Shown here: piece by piece, positions 37,219 to 49,100 of the stretch | How positions within the stretch are numbered: the stretch's first letter is position 1 | Layout: every line of letters begins with the position of its first letter | Source of the DNA: a virus | IMG/VR virus record: IMGVR_UViG_3300033571_020726 | Location: 1-64,000 of that record | Length of the DNA: 64,000 nucleotides | Reading direction: 5' to 3' (one strand) | Notes under the pieces: model-generated | Told to the model about the DNA's origin: nothing | The model's database searches: none | The model's input: only the letters and a program-made list of their open reading frames with translations | Program-made: the position numbers and the translations under genes

Positions 37219-38682
37219 ATGTTAACAATTCAGATAAAAGAAGGTAATATTTCGCCTGTTGTTGAAACAACGCAAGAATATATCTTTGAAATAATTGAAA
37301 AACAGTCTAGAATAACAACCAGAACAACCAGGTTGAACAGTTTCATAAATATAAATAATTCATATTCTTTTTCAATAAATTTATCGCCTGAATTACGTGA
37401 TATCATTTCACCATTTTCAAATAAATTTTCTAATTTAGATAATAATGTCGACAATTTTATAAATAACGAGAAGTTGTATGAAGAGGAAAAAGATATTTTA
37501 AAAACATACAAAAAAATATTTTTAGATAGAGATAAAAATGAAAATAAAGTAATAAATTTATTGAATAGCGACTTTATTTTAAATAAAAAAACGAGTATAA
37601 GAAATGTTCAAAACAAAAGTATTAATAGCCTGAATTACTACTTAGATAATTTTATAATTCATGAAATTTTAACATCTGATACTTTTATTCCTTTTAATGA
37701 AATTTTACGTTTTCCTGATACACATGTTTTTAATAAACAAAATAATCGTTGGGAAACATCAGGTGCATTATATATTTTGTATAATATGTATGAAAAAATG
37801 TTTAAAGTAGGATTAAGTCAAGTTGAACAAAATAAGTTTATTTATAAATTATTATATCCTATTACACATAATTCATACATTAAATATTTTTCAGGAATGA
37901 GATTAGATCCTTTTGATTTAATACTAAAAATAGAAAAAAGAATAGATATATCTAATTTTACAGGAATTAAATTTGATAAAATAGATTTAGGAAAAAATAT
38001 AAGAAATGAAGTAAATGTAATAAATGATAAAATAACGATAAATGATACAACTACAGCTACTTTTTCTGATTCTTTTAGAGATTTTTCAAATATAAAACCT
38101 ATATTTACAAAAAAAATTGAAAATATAAATGTAGTCAAAAAAGATTCATTAACTAATACCGCTTTTACAATTAATGGTAAAATAACGAAACAAACTAAAA
38201 AAGTATTTATTAATTTAGAAAATCCAATACCTTTTAAAAATAATCAAATAAATTTAGGTTGGTTAAATAATGATGATAAAAAAAATATAACGCCTTTTAA
38301 TGATATGAATATAAAAAATATTAATTCTAATGTTAACTCTCTTGAATTTATAAAAAATAAAATAGCGAAAATTATTGAAAAAAATGAAAATAATGAGATA
38401 ATAAATATTAAATATGAAAAATCGTTTGATGATGTGATTATAACAAAAATAAATGATGTTATAGTCGATACACAAATAATAAAATCAGGATTTTTTAATT
38501 CATTAACAATTTCATTACAAGAAAAACAAAAAATTGTTAAAATACAAAAAGAAAGTTTAATTCAAACAAAAAATAAAGTTGTTGAATCTATTACACTTGA
38601 TGAAAAATATCCTGCAAGTGGATTTGATACAGAAAACTTTATTAAAAAAGATTCAATAGCATATCTAGGAATAAAGGAATAA
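37219..38682 (+). CDS. Virion-region protein, function unknown
   Basis: This 487-residue protein begins ILTIQ-like (MLTIQIKEGNISPVVETTQE), suggesting an N-terminal strand, and its second half is Lys/Asn/Ile-rich with helical stretches. Notable is RITTRTTRLN (about 31-40), encoded by a short near-repeat in the DNA. The end DEKYPASGFDTENFIKKDSI resembles segments where a virion protein is anchored, but no family is certain. It lies nine bases before the next virion gene. A tail or baseplate role is inferred from position. Confidence 0.6.
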   Translation: MLTIQIKEGNISPVVETTQEYIFEIIEKQSRITTRTTRLNSFININNSYSFSINLSPELRDIISPFSNKFSNLDNNVDNFINNEKLYEEEKDILKTYKKIFLDRDKNENKVINLLNSDFILNKKTSIRNVQNKSINSLNYYLDNFIIHEILTSDTFIPFNEILRFPDTHVFNKQNNRWETSGALYILYNMYEKMFKVGLSQVEQNKFIYKLLYPITHNSYIKYFSGMRLDPFDLILKIEKRIDISNFTGIKFDKIDLGKNIRNEVNVINDKITINDTTTATFSDSFRDFSNIKPIFTKKIENINVVKKDSLTNTAFTINGKITKQTKKVFINLENPIPFKNNQINLGWLNNDDKKNITPFNDMNIKNINSNVNSLEFIKNKIAKIIEKNENNEIINIKYEKSFDDVIITKINDVIVDTQIIKSGFFNSLTISLQEKQKIVKIQKESLIQTKNKVVESITLDEKYPASGFDTENFIKKDSIAYLGIKE

Positions 38683-38690
38683 TTAAAAAT

Positions 38691-41600
38691 ATGGCCAGAA
38701 AATATAAAAAAATATCAATATCAAATGATTTATTACAACCTAAATCTGGTAATTCATTAATAAATATTAAAAATCAAATATGTAAGCAAAATATAATACA
38801 AAATAAAAATTCTTATGTACCTATTAATGGTGAAATTTTTGAAAATAGTCATGAAATTAAAGAAAATATTTTTAATGTAAATGTAATAAATGATTTCGAA
38901 ACAACACACAATATACAAATATCATTATTAAACAAAACGCTATTAAATAGAAAATATATATTTAATTTTCAACAAGAAAATACTGATTTAACTATCAATT
39001 TATCTTTAACTAATTCATCTATACCTTTTTTAGATATTGGGTCATATATTAAAATAGTTGCATCAAAAAATATTAAAAGTCAAAAATTTAAGATTTTTTA
39101 TAATGGAAATAGATATACTGAATATTTTTCTTTTGAAAATGGAAATATTTTTAATGATATAATTTTTTATTGGACAGGAAATGAATGGAAATTAACATAT
39201 GATCAGAATCAGTCGAATTTAAATAATACTTTTAAAACAGTATGGAATGATTCAGATATTATTAAAAATGAAATAAATGACATGAATCAATTTGTTAATT
39301 ATTCGACTGGTTTAACAAATAATTTAATCGGAAATAGTCACGTTAATCTATCAAGTAATATTGCTTTTCCATCAAATATTGGAACATTAAATATTGAAAA
39401 TATAAAATCTAATTTTAATAATCTAAAAAAATTTATTAAAAAAGAAAATATACAAAATAATAAATTTATATCTTTTATCGATAAAAAATATCCTAAAAAT
39501 TCAAGTATAATACATGATGAAAATTTTATAAAAGGATTAGGCAAATTTAATTTAGATAGCAATTTATATGAAGAAACATCAATAGAAATAGAATTAGATA
39601 ATCCTACTGACGTATTTTTACAACATACAGCTGTAATACAGGAAACGCAAATTTCAGATAATAATGATACATGGTCTACTGATGTTTATCCTGAAACTTT
39701 TCATAAAGCAAATACACCTTTTGTAATGTATAATTTCTCAGATCAATGTTGGCAATATAGAGGTATTCATAAACCATATATTCAATTTAATGATATAAAT
39801 GCATTAGATATTGATTATTTAACATCAAGTTTTAATAATGATGTAGTTAACTATTTTAATACAATAGACGTTAATGTAGATGATTCTCAATTAATTACAA
39901 CTAAAAAAAGATGGCGTATTTTTTATCAAAAATATATTATGAATCATGATCCTTTAACATCTACACATACACAGTCTTTAAGATTAAATAATAAACCAAA
40001 TTCTCAAAATGAAGATGTATATAAATATCAAAATTTTTTATCAATTCCTACTCAACAATTTGGTTTTCCACATTCATCAAAATTTCATGGTTTTGATTAT
40101 AATGTTTTAAAAATAAATAAATATATTAATAAACCTTTTATCATTGATCGTGTTGAATTTAATGCAAATGTAGAAGTTAAAGGTGAAATATCATATATTG
40201 ATTCTAAAAAATTAGAAACCCCATTTAATATTTCTTTAAACTTTTTTATTTTAAATCAAAGAAAAAAATCTAAGTTTTCTATAAATACTTTTAAAGGCGT
40301 CGAAACAAAATATTTTTCAAATTTTTCTAATGGTATTCATTCATTAACAAATTTTAATACATCTAAATTTATAATGACAAATTCTTCTATTAATCAAGGC
40401 GTTTTAACTACACCTTCATCTTGGGATTTATATATTGATAATAAAAAAGTATATCAAGAATTTATGTTTCAAGATGAATATTCACCATATATACCTACAA
40501 TTGATAATAATACTGGTTTATATCTATCACAGGGCATTGACGATAATCTGTTTGACATAAATCATACAAAGACTTTTAAAATATTTATATCAAATGCAAA
40601 TGTTGATAATTATTCATTTGATGAATTTAAAACAACAACATTAAATATAAATACACATGATGGAGAATATACAAGAGAAATAATAACATATGGAAATGCT
40701 TTATTTTATTCACATTTTAATAAAAGATGGAATGGAAGTTCTTTTGTAAATATATCATCAAATATAAAGGACATGATTAGTAAAACTATACAAAATAATA
40801 ATGATTTATATATTGATACTACACCAAGTCAAAATGCATTAGATAATATTTATCAGGATAATGAAATAAATACAGGCTTTAATTATGCAAATAATATAAG
40901 CATAAAGGCTGTTGTAAAGTCTCCAAAAGAATGTAATATAAATATTAATAATCATTTAATAAATAATCAAATTTTAATACCTACATCAAATCCATCAAAT
41001 ATAAAATTAAGTACAAGTGTAGTCTATAGTGGTAATCAATATGAATCAATTAATAATAGTGTAGATGAAAATGCATATTCAGGTACTAGATATTTAGAAA
41101 GAAAAATATCAGGTAGAAATCAAAATGATTCATACAATAATTTAAACGTTGATTTACCTTTATCTGATATAGAATTACGAAATGATACTGTTTTAACAGA
41201 TTTAAATGTTGATTATTTAGATAAAATGTCAATAAAAATAGATTCAGGCGTTAAATTAACAAATCAAAGTTCGCCATATGTATTAATGCCATCAGATAAT
41301 TTATTATTTTGTTTATCAACATCTAATTTAATTTCTTCTAATTTAATAAAGCAAGTAGTTAAAATTAAAAAAGGTAAAGTTAAGTTTGTTTTACATGGAT
41401 ATATTCCTAAAAATAATAGAATGATAGTTGATTATAAAAATTTAAAGGATTTAAATACTGACAATTTTTCATCAAATATTATAGGTAATACATTTGTAAA
41501 TGATAATTTTTCTGAATTATTTGAAAAATCAGAATTATTTAATTGTTATTTAGATAGAATATTTAAAGGTGACTTTTTTCTTAATACAAGGAAATTAAAT

Positions 41601-42239
41601 GACGATAATATAGTATCTTCTTCAAAAATAAAATCAGGGAGCGCATTTATACCTTATGTTATATTAGAAAATTTAAATTTTAAAAAAGATAGTTGGATAT
41701 ATGATGATTTTGATCTTATTTTAAAAATTAAAGAAATTTTTTACGATCAAAATGGCGTTGGTTTATTATCAAATCAAACAAAATTAATAAATATTATTAG
41801 AAATATGAAATTTTATAAATCAAATAATACAAATGATAATTTAACACTATATTTTGGAACATATCGTAATAATATAGAACCTTCAAAATCAAATATAAAA
41901 AAGAAATGTAGTTATAAATCATATGGTCAATATTGTTTAAACTTTGGGCAAAGATTATTTACAACATATTCTGAATCTTATGGTGAGAAAAATTTTCAAA
42001 AGAAGACAACATATGTAATTGAACAAAAATTTATCGATAATTTAACAGGTGAAGAAATAACGAATATGAGTAATATTAAAAATAGAAATAAATCAAAAAC
42101 TCTAGAATTATATGATTCAGGATATAAATCAATTAATGAAAACGGAGATATAACAAAATGGAATTATGAAGATTTTTTATCTTTAAAACACGTTGCATTT
42201 AATGATACATCTTTTAATGTTATTTATAACAATAATTAA
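38691..42239 (+). CDS. Large conserved-type virion structural protein
   Basis: This 1182-residue protein has segments seen in large virion proteins of jumbo phages: ANTPFVMYNFSDQCWQYRGI (about 342-361), FLSIPTQQFGFPHSSKFHGF (about 449-468), INKPFIIDRVEFNANVEV (about 480-497) and SSPYVLMPSDNLLFCLS (about 860-876). The first 40 residues are basic. I recall such proteins only as uncharacterised structural components, so no exact role can be given. It is flanked by baseplate and tail genes, suggesting the tail or baseplate periphery. A long run of Asn-rich sequence is spread through it. Confidence 0.65.
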   Translation: MARKYKKISISNDLLQPKSGNSLINIKNQICKQNIIQNKNSYVPINGEIFENSHEIKENIFNVNVINDFETTHNIQISLLNKTLLNRKYIFNFQQENTDLTINLSLTNSSIPFLDIGSYIKIVASKNIKSQKFKIFYNGNRYTEYFSFENGNIFNDIIFYWTGNEWKLTYDQNQSNLNNTFKTVWNDSDIIKNEINDMNQFVNYSTGLTNNLIGNSHVNLSSNIAFPSNIGTLNIENIKSNFNNLKKFIKKENIQNNKFISFIDKKYPKNSSIIHDENFIKGLGKFNLDSNLYEETSIEIELDNPTDVFLQHTAVIQETQISDNNDTWSTDVYPETFHKANTPFVMYNFSDQCWQYRGIHKPYIQFNDINALDIDYLTSSFNNDVVNYFNTIDVNVDDSQLITTKKRWRIFYQKYIMNHDPLTSTHTQSLRLNNKPNSQNEDVYKYQNFLSIPTQQFGFPHSSKFHGFDYNVLKINKYINKPFIIDRVEFNANVEVKGEISYIDSKKLETPFNISLNFFILNQRKKSKFSINTFKGVETKYFSNFSNGIHSLTNFNTSKFIMTNSSINQGVLTTPSSWDLYIDNKKVYQEFMFQDEYSPYIPTIDNNTGLYLSQGIDDNLFDINHTKTFKIFISNANVDNYSFDEFKTTTLNINTHDGEYTREIITYGNALFYSHFNKRWNGSSFVNISSNIKDMISKTIQNNNDLYIDTTPSQNALDNIYQDNEINTGFNYANNISIKAVVKSPKECNININNHLINNQILIPTSNPSNIKLSTSVVYSGNQYESINNSVDENAYSGTRYLERKISGRNQNDSYNNLNVDLPLSDIELRNDTVLTDLNVDYLDKMSIKIDSGVKLTNQSSPYVLMPSDNLLFCLSTSNLISSNLIKQVVKIKKGKVKFVLHGYIPKNNRMIVDYKNLKDLNTDNFSSNIIGNTFVNDNFSELFEKSELFNCYLDRIFKGDFFLNTRKLNDDNIVSSSKIKSGSAFIPYVILENLNFKKDSWIYDDFDLILKIKEIFYDQNGVGLLSNQTKLINIIRNMKFYKSNNTNDNLTLYFGTYRNNIEPSKSNIKKKCSYKSYGQYCLNFGQRLFTTYSESYGEKNFQKKTTYVIEQKFIDNLTGEEITNMSNIKNRNKSKTLELYDSGYKSINENGDITKWNYEDFLSLKHVAFNDTSFNVIYNNN

Positions 42240-42259
42240 TATATAATTTACAATATAAA

Positions 42260-42288
42260 TTTTATATTTTAATAAATAAAATATAAAA
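42260..42288. other. Perfect A/T-only hairpin between two virion genes
   Basis: Twelve bases at 42260-42271 pair with 42277-42288 around a five-base loop, directly before the ribosome-binding site of the next gene. The stem is wholly A/T. It may be a weak terminator or processing site, or just a product of very AT-rich intergenic DNA. Confidence 0.25.
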
Positions 42289-42298
42289 GAAGAAGAAA

Positions 42299-43432
42299 AT
42301 GTCTGGGATATTAAATAAAAAACAAAGATTAGTAGATTTTAGTTTAACAAAAAATGGGTATAAACAAATAGAAAATGGAGATTTAAGATTTGTTTATGCC
42401 TCTTTAACAGATAAAGATATGATATATTCTAAAAAGCAAGGTGAATATAATATAGCAGATATTGAAGCATCACCTTTTTTTTTCGAAGTTTATTCAAAGT
42501 ATACAGACAATATTAATACTGAAATTGATATTAAAAATATCAGTAATTTTGCTTTAAAAACAGAATTAAATAATTCATTTATTAATTTAGTTAATAATAC
42601 AAATAGCAATATAGAATCAGGAATATTGCAAGAAGTATTTAATAAAGTGTCAAATGATGTAATGTCAAGTTTAAAAAACGAATGTATAATATTATCAGAC
42701 GATTATATTTCAAATACAAATAATGATATATCATTATTCCTATATAAAAAAAACGATGATGAAATAAATATATCATTAAACGATTTAAATATTACAAATT
42801 ATATGAATGCAGATAATTTATTTGAGATTAATATTGATAATAATTATTATACAATTCAAAATCCAATTATTAATTTTGACAGATATTCTTTATTTGAAGA
42901 TGATAGATTTATAAATAAATTAAATTATTTGTTTTTACCACCAACTAATATAAATACTAATATTGTATCTAAAAATAATAATCTATCAAATATGTATAAT
43001 ACTTTTGAAGATAAAAGAAAACCTGAAAAATTATTATATAAAAAGTTAAATAATAATCTCTTAACAAATATAAATACGACAGATATATTACAGCAATTAA
43101 AAAATTTAGAATTAGCAGCATCAAATAAAATAAATGATACATTAAATACGCAAAAAATAAGTAAAATAGAATTTAAATTTGAAAATAAACAATTCGAAAC
43201 AGAGTTTTTAATATCACTTTTCGAGCTAAATCAAAATGAATCGACATTAAATAAATTATTATTCATAAATCAAGGTGAAATATTTGATACGGGTGATAAT
43301 AAAAATAAACAAATATATTCAGTTGGTAAATTATTTAAAACTAAAATTGATTTACAAAATCTTTTAAACGATAATATTGATGATGAAATCAACTATATTT
43401 TTATAAATTTATTTACTATAGTTATAGAATAA
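42299..43432 (+). CDS. Virion structural protein with N-terminal LNKKQR/LTKNG domain
   Basis: This 377-residue protein begins GILNKKQRLVDFSLTKNGYK and QIENGDLRFVYASLTDKDMIY (residues 3-43). The pattern resembles the start of the gene at 53554 (LDHT...IDAVLTERGRELL...DGSF...FAFGDDEIDY), so the two share an N-terminal fold. Proteins with this domain recur in large T4-like phages as uncharacterised virion components. The rest is Asn-rich and helical to coil-like. AAGAAGAAA stands before the ATG. The exact place in the virion is unknown. Confidence 0.65.
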   Translation: MSGILNKKQRLVDFSLTKNGYKQIENGDLRFVYASLTDKDMIYSKKQGEYNIADIEASPFFFEVYSKYTDNINTEIDIKNISNFALKTELNNSFINLVNNTNSNIESGILQEVFNKVSNDVMSSLKNECIILSDDYISNTNNDISLFLYKKNDDEINISLNDLNITNYMNADNLFEINIDNNYYTIQNPIINFDRYSLFEDDRFINKLNYLFLPPTNINTNIVSKNNNLSNMYNTFEDKRKPEKLLYKKLNNNLLTNINTTDILQQLKNLELAASNKINDTLNTQKISKIEFKFENKQFETEFLISLFELNQNESTLNKLLFINQGEIFDTGDNKNKQIYSVGKLFKTKIDLQNLLNDNIDDEINYIFINLFTIVIE

Positions 43433-43443
43433 AAGGATTTGAT

Positions 43444-46089
43444 ATGATAAACAATAATTTAGGATCTTTATTTAAAGGTAATTTAGGAAGAACATACCAA
43501 GGAAGGCAATTTGTTTTTTATAAAAATAAACCTACAATATTTAAAACTTATATAGAAATAGATAATAATCAGGCTAAAAGATTAAATTTAAGTTATTTCA
43601 AAACAGCTACAATTTATAAAAAAAATAATAGTTATTTAAATAGCAATGATAAAAGATTCTTGATAAATGAAAATCAAATATTTGATATAAAAAATTATTT
43701 ATCAGGTAATTATGTAAATGAGAAATATAATTTATTAGATAAATCAAATAATTTTTTAGGCAGAAGTTTAAAAATATCAGAATCTTTTTCAAAAAATCAA
43801 ATCGAAAATTATACGATTAGAGATGTAAAAAATTATTTTTTTGGCGTTAATATGTATATTGATACTAAATTAGGCTTTACAATAAATAATTTACAAGAAA
43901 TTTTTTTTGAAACAAATTTTAATGTGCAAAGTAGTATTGGAGGAAATGAAGAATATAATACTATTTTAATTGTTTATGCTTTTGATAAAAATGACAATAT
44001 TATAGATATAAAAAAAATAGAAAATTTTATTCCTAAAAATGTCACATGGTTTGAAGATAAAACAACAACTACATTAAATAATTTTGATACAATTGATTTT
44101 GATACATTATTAAATTTTTCTTTTGATAATAACATTTATAATAATATAATAAGGAAAATGATTATATCTAGAACATCAATATATAATTCATTATTAAATA
44201 GTGATTTAAACCCTATAGAAAATATTACGATACAAGAAAACAATAATGATATAGAAAATCAAAATATACAATTAATAAATGATAATACTGACGTTTTTTT
44301 TAATAGCAATTTACAAAACTTACAAATTGGTGAAGAAATAAAATATAAAATTTATTTAAAAATAACAGGAAGTAATAAATTTTATATTTTAAATACATCA
44401 CATAAAATAATTAATACTGAAAATGTAGGTTTAGTATCAAATCAAAATAATTTAAATCAATATTTAAACATTGATGCTACGCATTTACATGTTCAGAATT
44501 TAATACAAATAAAGTTAAGTATGACAAATGAAGTATTGAATATACCTACATTTAATCCAACTTTTTCAGGAATATATCTTAATAATATTATAGATTCTCA
44601 AAATTTAATAAATAATATTTTATTAATAGCAACAGGAAATAATTCGAATAATTTTATTTCATTTAATGGAGAATTATTAAAAAACATTTTAATAAATTCT
44701 TCTAGAAATGTTTCAGACAATATTGAATTAATTTTTTATTTGAAAAGTAATTATAATATTATAAATAAGATTTATTTTACGTTTGAAGAAAATTTTAAAA
44801 AATATAATATCAGTGCTGATATTACTGATGTATTTGAAGATATTAAATTAAATCAATCTTTATCAATTCAAAATATAACGAAGAATACTATAAATTATTC
44901 AAACTTATATATAAACTATAATATAAAAATAAGCGATTATAAAAATTCTAATACTAATTTAAACAAATTATTATTTTTAAATTATGATTCTATTTATATC
45001 GATCAATTAAAACAAAATGCAAATGCATATAAAGAAACTTTTAATAATAATATTTTTGTAATTATAAGAAAAAAAATAAAACAATCATTAAATAATAATA
45101 ATAAAGAAAGATATTATATTTTTAATAAAGACATAATCGATAATTTAAATTTGAATTTAAATATAGAATATACAGATGATATATCATTAGATTTAAAATA
45201 TAATGATGATGAAGAATTAAATAAAATATTCGATATAAAAGATAATATTGATGAAAATTCAATAACTAATTATGAAATTTCAGCAAAAATAATGATAATA
45301 CCTTTAGATTTTTTTTCAACAACTGTTAATAAATTTCAAATAAAAGAAAAAATTAAAGAAATAATTTTATTAAATAGTCAAAGTAAATTAATACCAAGTA
45401 TGAATGATATAGAAAATATTTACAATATATTATTTAATATAAACAAAGATGTTTTTCAATCATTAAAGCAATTAGATTTATATAAGTTATTTAACAGTTT
45501 TTGTATTAAAGATAGTTTTGCAATAAATACAATTAGTTTACCAAAAATTATTACAACTGTTGTCGATAAATCTAATTTAGTATTAGAATATTCGTCTTTT
45601 TCTTTTAATTTAGACGATTTTAATTTAGATAATTCAAAAAAAGAATCTCAAATATTATTTACTGCAAATTTTAATTTAAATAGTAATTTAGATAATTTAA
45701 AAAATGTATTAAATTATTTAGGAAATATTGTAACTGATTTTTTTGAATCTTTTTATTATAAGCGTAATAATCAATATATTGATATTTTTTCATTACAAAA
45801 TATCGGTTTTACAAAAAGAGAAATAATTGAAAAAATAAATAATTCTTTTATTAAAAAATATAAATTCTCAAATACGACAATTGATATTGAGTTTTCTTTA
45901 ATATTAAAAAACGAAATAGCTACATTTTTTAGAGACTTAATTTCATTATCAATCAATGATAAAAAAAATAAAAACTTTTTAAAAAATAATTTTTATATAA
46001 AACTAAATTTTCAAAGATTTAGTATCAATAAAATAGATATATCAATCAAAAATGTAGATGATATATTTGTCAAATTTCCTTTATATTAA
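43444..46089 (+). CDS. Large Asn-rich virion-region protein, function unknown
   Basis: This 881-residue protein follows the previous gene after 11 bases, with AAAAGG before the ATG. It starts NNNLGSLFKGNLGRTYQGRQ, a Gly-rich, basic opening. The middle (about 130-600) is strand-rich and may contain repeated sandwich-like domains, for example around FDKNDNIIDIKKIENFIPKN. The final 250 residues are more helical. Asn, Ile and Lys make up most of the chain, as expected from the AT-rich DNA. No family is recognised; a virion role is inferred from its place between structural genes. Confidence 0.6.
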   Translation: MINNNLGSLFKGNLGRTYQGRQFVFYKNKPTIFKTYIEIDNNQAKRLNLSYFKTATIYKKNNSYLNSNDKRFLINENQIFDIKNYLSGNYVNEKYNLLDKSNNFLGRSLKISESFSKNQIENYTIRDVKNYFFGVNMYIDTKLGFTINNLQEIFFETNFNVQSSIGGNEEYNTILIVYAFDKNDNIIDIKKIENFIPKNVTWFEDKTTTTLNNFDTIDFDTLLNFSFDNNIYNNIIRKMIISRTSIYNSLLNSDLNPIENITIQENNNDIENQNIQLINDNTDVFFNSNLQNLQIGEEIKYKIYLKITGSNKFYILNTSHKIINTENVGLVSNQNNLNQYLNIDATHLHVQNLIQIKLSMTNEVLNIPTFNPTFSGIYLNNIIDSQNLINNILLIATGNNSNNFISFNGELLKNILINSSRNVSDNIELIFYLKSNYNIINKIYFTFEENFKKYNISADITDVFEDIKLNQSLSIQNITKNTINYSNLYINYNIKISDYKNSNTNLNKLLFLNYDSIYIDQLKQNANAYKETFNNNIFVIIRKKIKQSLNNNNKERYYIFNKDIIDNLNLNLNIEYTDDISLDLKYNDDEELNKIFDIKDNIDENSITNYEISAKIMIIPLDFFSTTVNKFQIKEKIKEIILLNSQSKLIPSMNDIENIYNILFNINKDVFQSLKQLDLYKLFNSFCIKDSFAINTISLPKIITTVVDKSNLVLEYSSFSFNLDDFNLDNSKKESQILFTANFNLNSNLDNLKNVLNYLGNIVTDFFESFYYKRNNQYIDIFSLQNIGFTKREIIEKINNSFIKKYKFSNTTIDIEFSLILKNEIATFFRDLISLSINDKKNKNFLKNNFYIKLNFQRFSINKIDISIKNVDDIFVKFPLY

Positions 46090-46101
46090 ATTTTTTTTAG
46101 C

Positions 46102-46109
46102 TATAAATA
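46102..46109 (+). promoter_or_regulatory. TATAAATA box, possible late promoter
   Basis: TATAAATA, identical to the T4 late promoter core, lies 46 bases before the start of the largest gene of the window. The distance leaves room for a start site and a leader with the TAGGA ribosome-binding site. AT-rich composition makes chance matches common. Confidence 0.35.
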
Positions 46110-46155
46110 ATAATATAGAATTTATAAACATTAAGTTTGTAAAATAGGATTAAAT

Positions 46156-49100
46156 ATGGCTATTTTTGAATCAAGTTTAGAAAAAATAAGATTTATTAAT
46201 AAATTAAATAATAAAGATATAAAAACAAATTTAATACAAATTACAAATTATCAAAATAATATAGGTGATGAAACTTTTTTAGATATAAAATTTGAATTAG
46301 ATGTTATACATAAAGGACAATTTTCATATACAAAAAAGTTTTTAAATCAAAATACAAGCTCTCCAGCATTTACTAATATTAATAGTATAAGAAGTATCGT
46401 TAATCTTTTTAAAACGCAAAACAGTAAACATGAAAAAATATTTAATAATATAGAAAGAATAGTTTCTCAAGTATATGCAGATGACAAACTATTTTCAATC
46501 TCAACTGCAAGATTAAATAATATTTATACAGATTTTAATCAGGAATCTAAAAAATATACATTTGATTTATTGGCAAATTTTATATTATCTTACAATAATA
46601 CAACAACAATATCAACAACTAAAAGTTTTGCTAAAGATCTATTTAAAGATAATGTAAATAATGATAATGAAAATTTATTTGCATTGAAAACAAAATTTAT
46701 TGAAAATAATTTAAATTTAAATAGTCAAAACACAAATAATCAAATATTGTTTTTTTTAAAAAATTTTTTAGGTTTTAATTTTTTAAATTTAGATAATAAT
46801 CTTAAAATTTCAAATGGTAATAAACCTTTATCTTTCATGTCAATTAATACAATTAAAAATAATATTAAAAACAATGCATTTGATGATATGTCAATAAATT
46901 CATTATTATACGGGTTTATTTCAAATGAAGAATTGTCAACAAATAAATATAATTATTCTAATTTAACAAATTTTCCTTTAATTGAAGACGATATAACAAA
47001 AGAATTTATACCATTTAAATATACAAAAAATTTCAATTTATTTAATGGATCAAATATACTAGATTTTACAAAAAAATATATAACAATTTTATCAAATTCT
47101 TCTTTAAAAAATGAAAATGAAAACGAATTTATTTCAAACAGTATAGAAAGTTTTAAAAATATAAAAAATTGTATTTATTCTAATAATATAAAAGAAGATT
47201 ATAATTTTATATATACAACTAAAATTAATGAAAATTTAAAATTTGAATCAAAAGCAAATCAAAATATTTTAGCACATACATCATTATATAAAATATTTAA
47301 TCCAAATACATATGGTATAACATCATTATTGCAAAAAGATAGATCTGACATGTTACAATGTTTAAATTTAATTGCAAATAATATTAATAGTAAAAGAATT
47401 ATTTTATTAAAAAACGCAATATCTACTTCTCCTAATTTTAATAATAATTTATTTTCAAATTTAGAAGAACCTACAACTAATTTTAAGGATAAATTAACGA
47501 ATGCCTTATTATTTCATAACTCAATTAATAGTGAAGAAACAGGTATTTTAAATAATACTTTATCTATTTTTAATTATAAAAAAAATAATTTTTTTGCTAA
47601 TATATTAAAAAATAGAAATATATGTAACTATATTGTTAAAAATTTTAAAAAAATATATTTCAAAAACACTAATATTTTTAATACATTCAAAAGAATATTC
47701 TTATACAATAAAAACAAAATTAATGAATTAAATAATTTTGAATCATATTTTGTTTCAAACCTTGAAAATAATTCTATTATATCAAATATACCTGATGCTA
47801 TGAATCGATTTAAAATCAAATCAACAATTGATGTTGCTGAAATTAGAGAATATAATAACTATATTATTGGTGATCAAAATTTCGAATCAAGCAAAAATTT
47901 AAATGAAAAATTAGTAAATGAATATAATGAAAATATAAATTTTGAAAATATAAAAGATTCAATGAGACGTGAAAAAGAAGATATATCGAATATTATAAAT
48001 GAATATTATTCAGATAATTTTGAAATATTTAAGAATACTTCTACGTTTTTTTCATCTATCAAAGATATTTGTTCTCAAAATATATCTTTTTTGACAAGTA
48101 ATGATGCAAATGCAGATATATTAGATACAGCATCAATATTATGGGTATTTAATGAAAACAATACAATATATGCGCAAGATGAAAAAAATGATTTTTTAAA
48201 TAAATTAACTAAAAGTTTAATAAAATTTAATATTATTAAAAGAACAAATAATAATAACTTAAAAAATGCATTTAAAACAGAAATAAATAATATAATAACA
48301 TCAAAAAATACTAATAATAATATAATGGAATTATTTCCTTTCTTTATATTTACAACTGAACATTATAACAATAATGAGCAAAAAAATTATTTTAAAACTG
48401 AATCAGGTTTTAATTCAATTAATAATTCAGATGAACATGAAACAAGAGGTTTATTTTCACATTTTATATATAATGAAAATACTCCATTTAATATAACAAA
48501 ATTAAATAGTATAAATGATTTTAGAAAAAGCAAATTAAATTTTAATGATAGTATATTAAAAAAAATTAATATTGCAGGATGTAATTTGATTAATAATGAA
48601 AAGGTAATGTTTATTCCTGAACTTTATATTAATCAAAATAAGAATTATGAAATAAAAAATAATATTTTTATAATACTTAACACATTACCTACTGTTTATA
48701 GTTTCACAGATTATTCTTATTCAATTGTTTTAAAAGAATTAATTACAAAATATTCTTTATCAAAAACTTTTAATTTTGTTAATAATGATGTTGAAAATAA
48801 TTTGTTTTTTAATATTATATCAAAGTTTAATATTTTAATTGAAGACTTTTTACTTACACGTTTAAATATAAATACGATTAATAGTATATCTGAGTTAGAT
48901 AGTATAATAGATTCAGACAATGAAATATTAAGTATTGTCGAAAATACATTAAAAATAGCGTCAGATATTTATTGCGATATGTCTAATTCTTTACAATCTT
49001 ATGTAAATATATCGAATAGGGTTTTTCAAAGCAATGAATTAAATGCAAGAATAAATGCAGCAATAAATATAAATAATCGTAATGATCTTTCAATAGAAAA

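Noticed and set aside
42260-42288. Strong intrinsic terminator between the virion genes
   Set aside because: The stem is perfect but contains only A and T and is followed by A-rich sequence, so it cannot be called a terminator with confidence.
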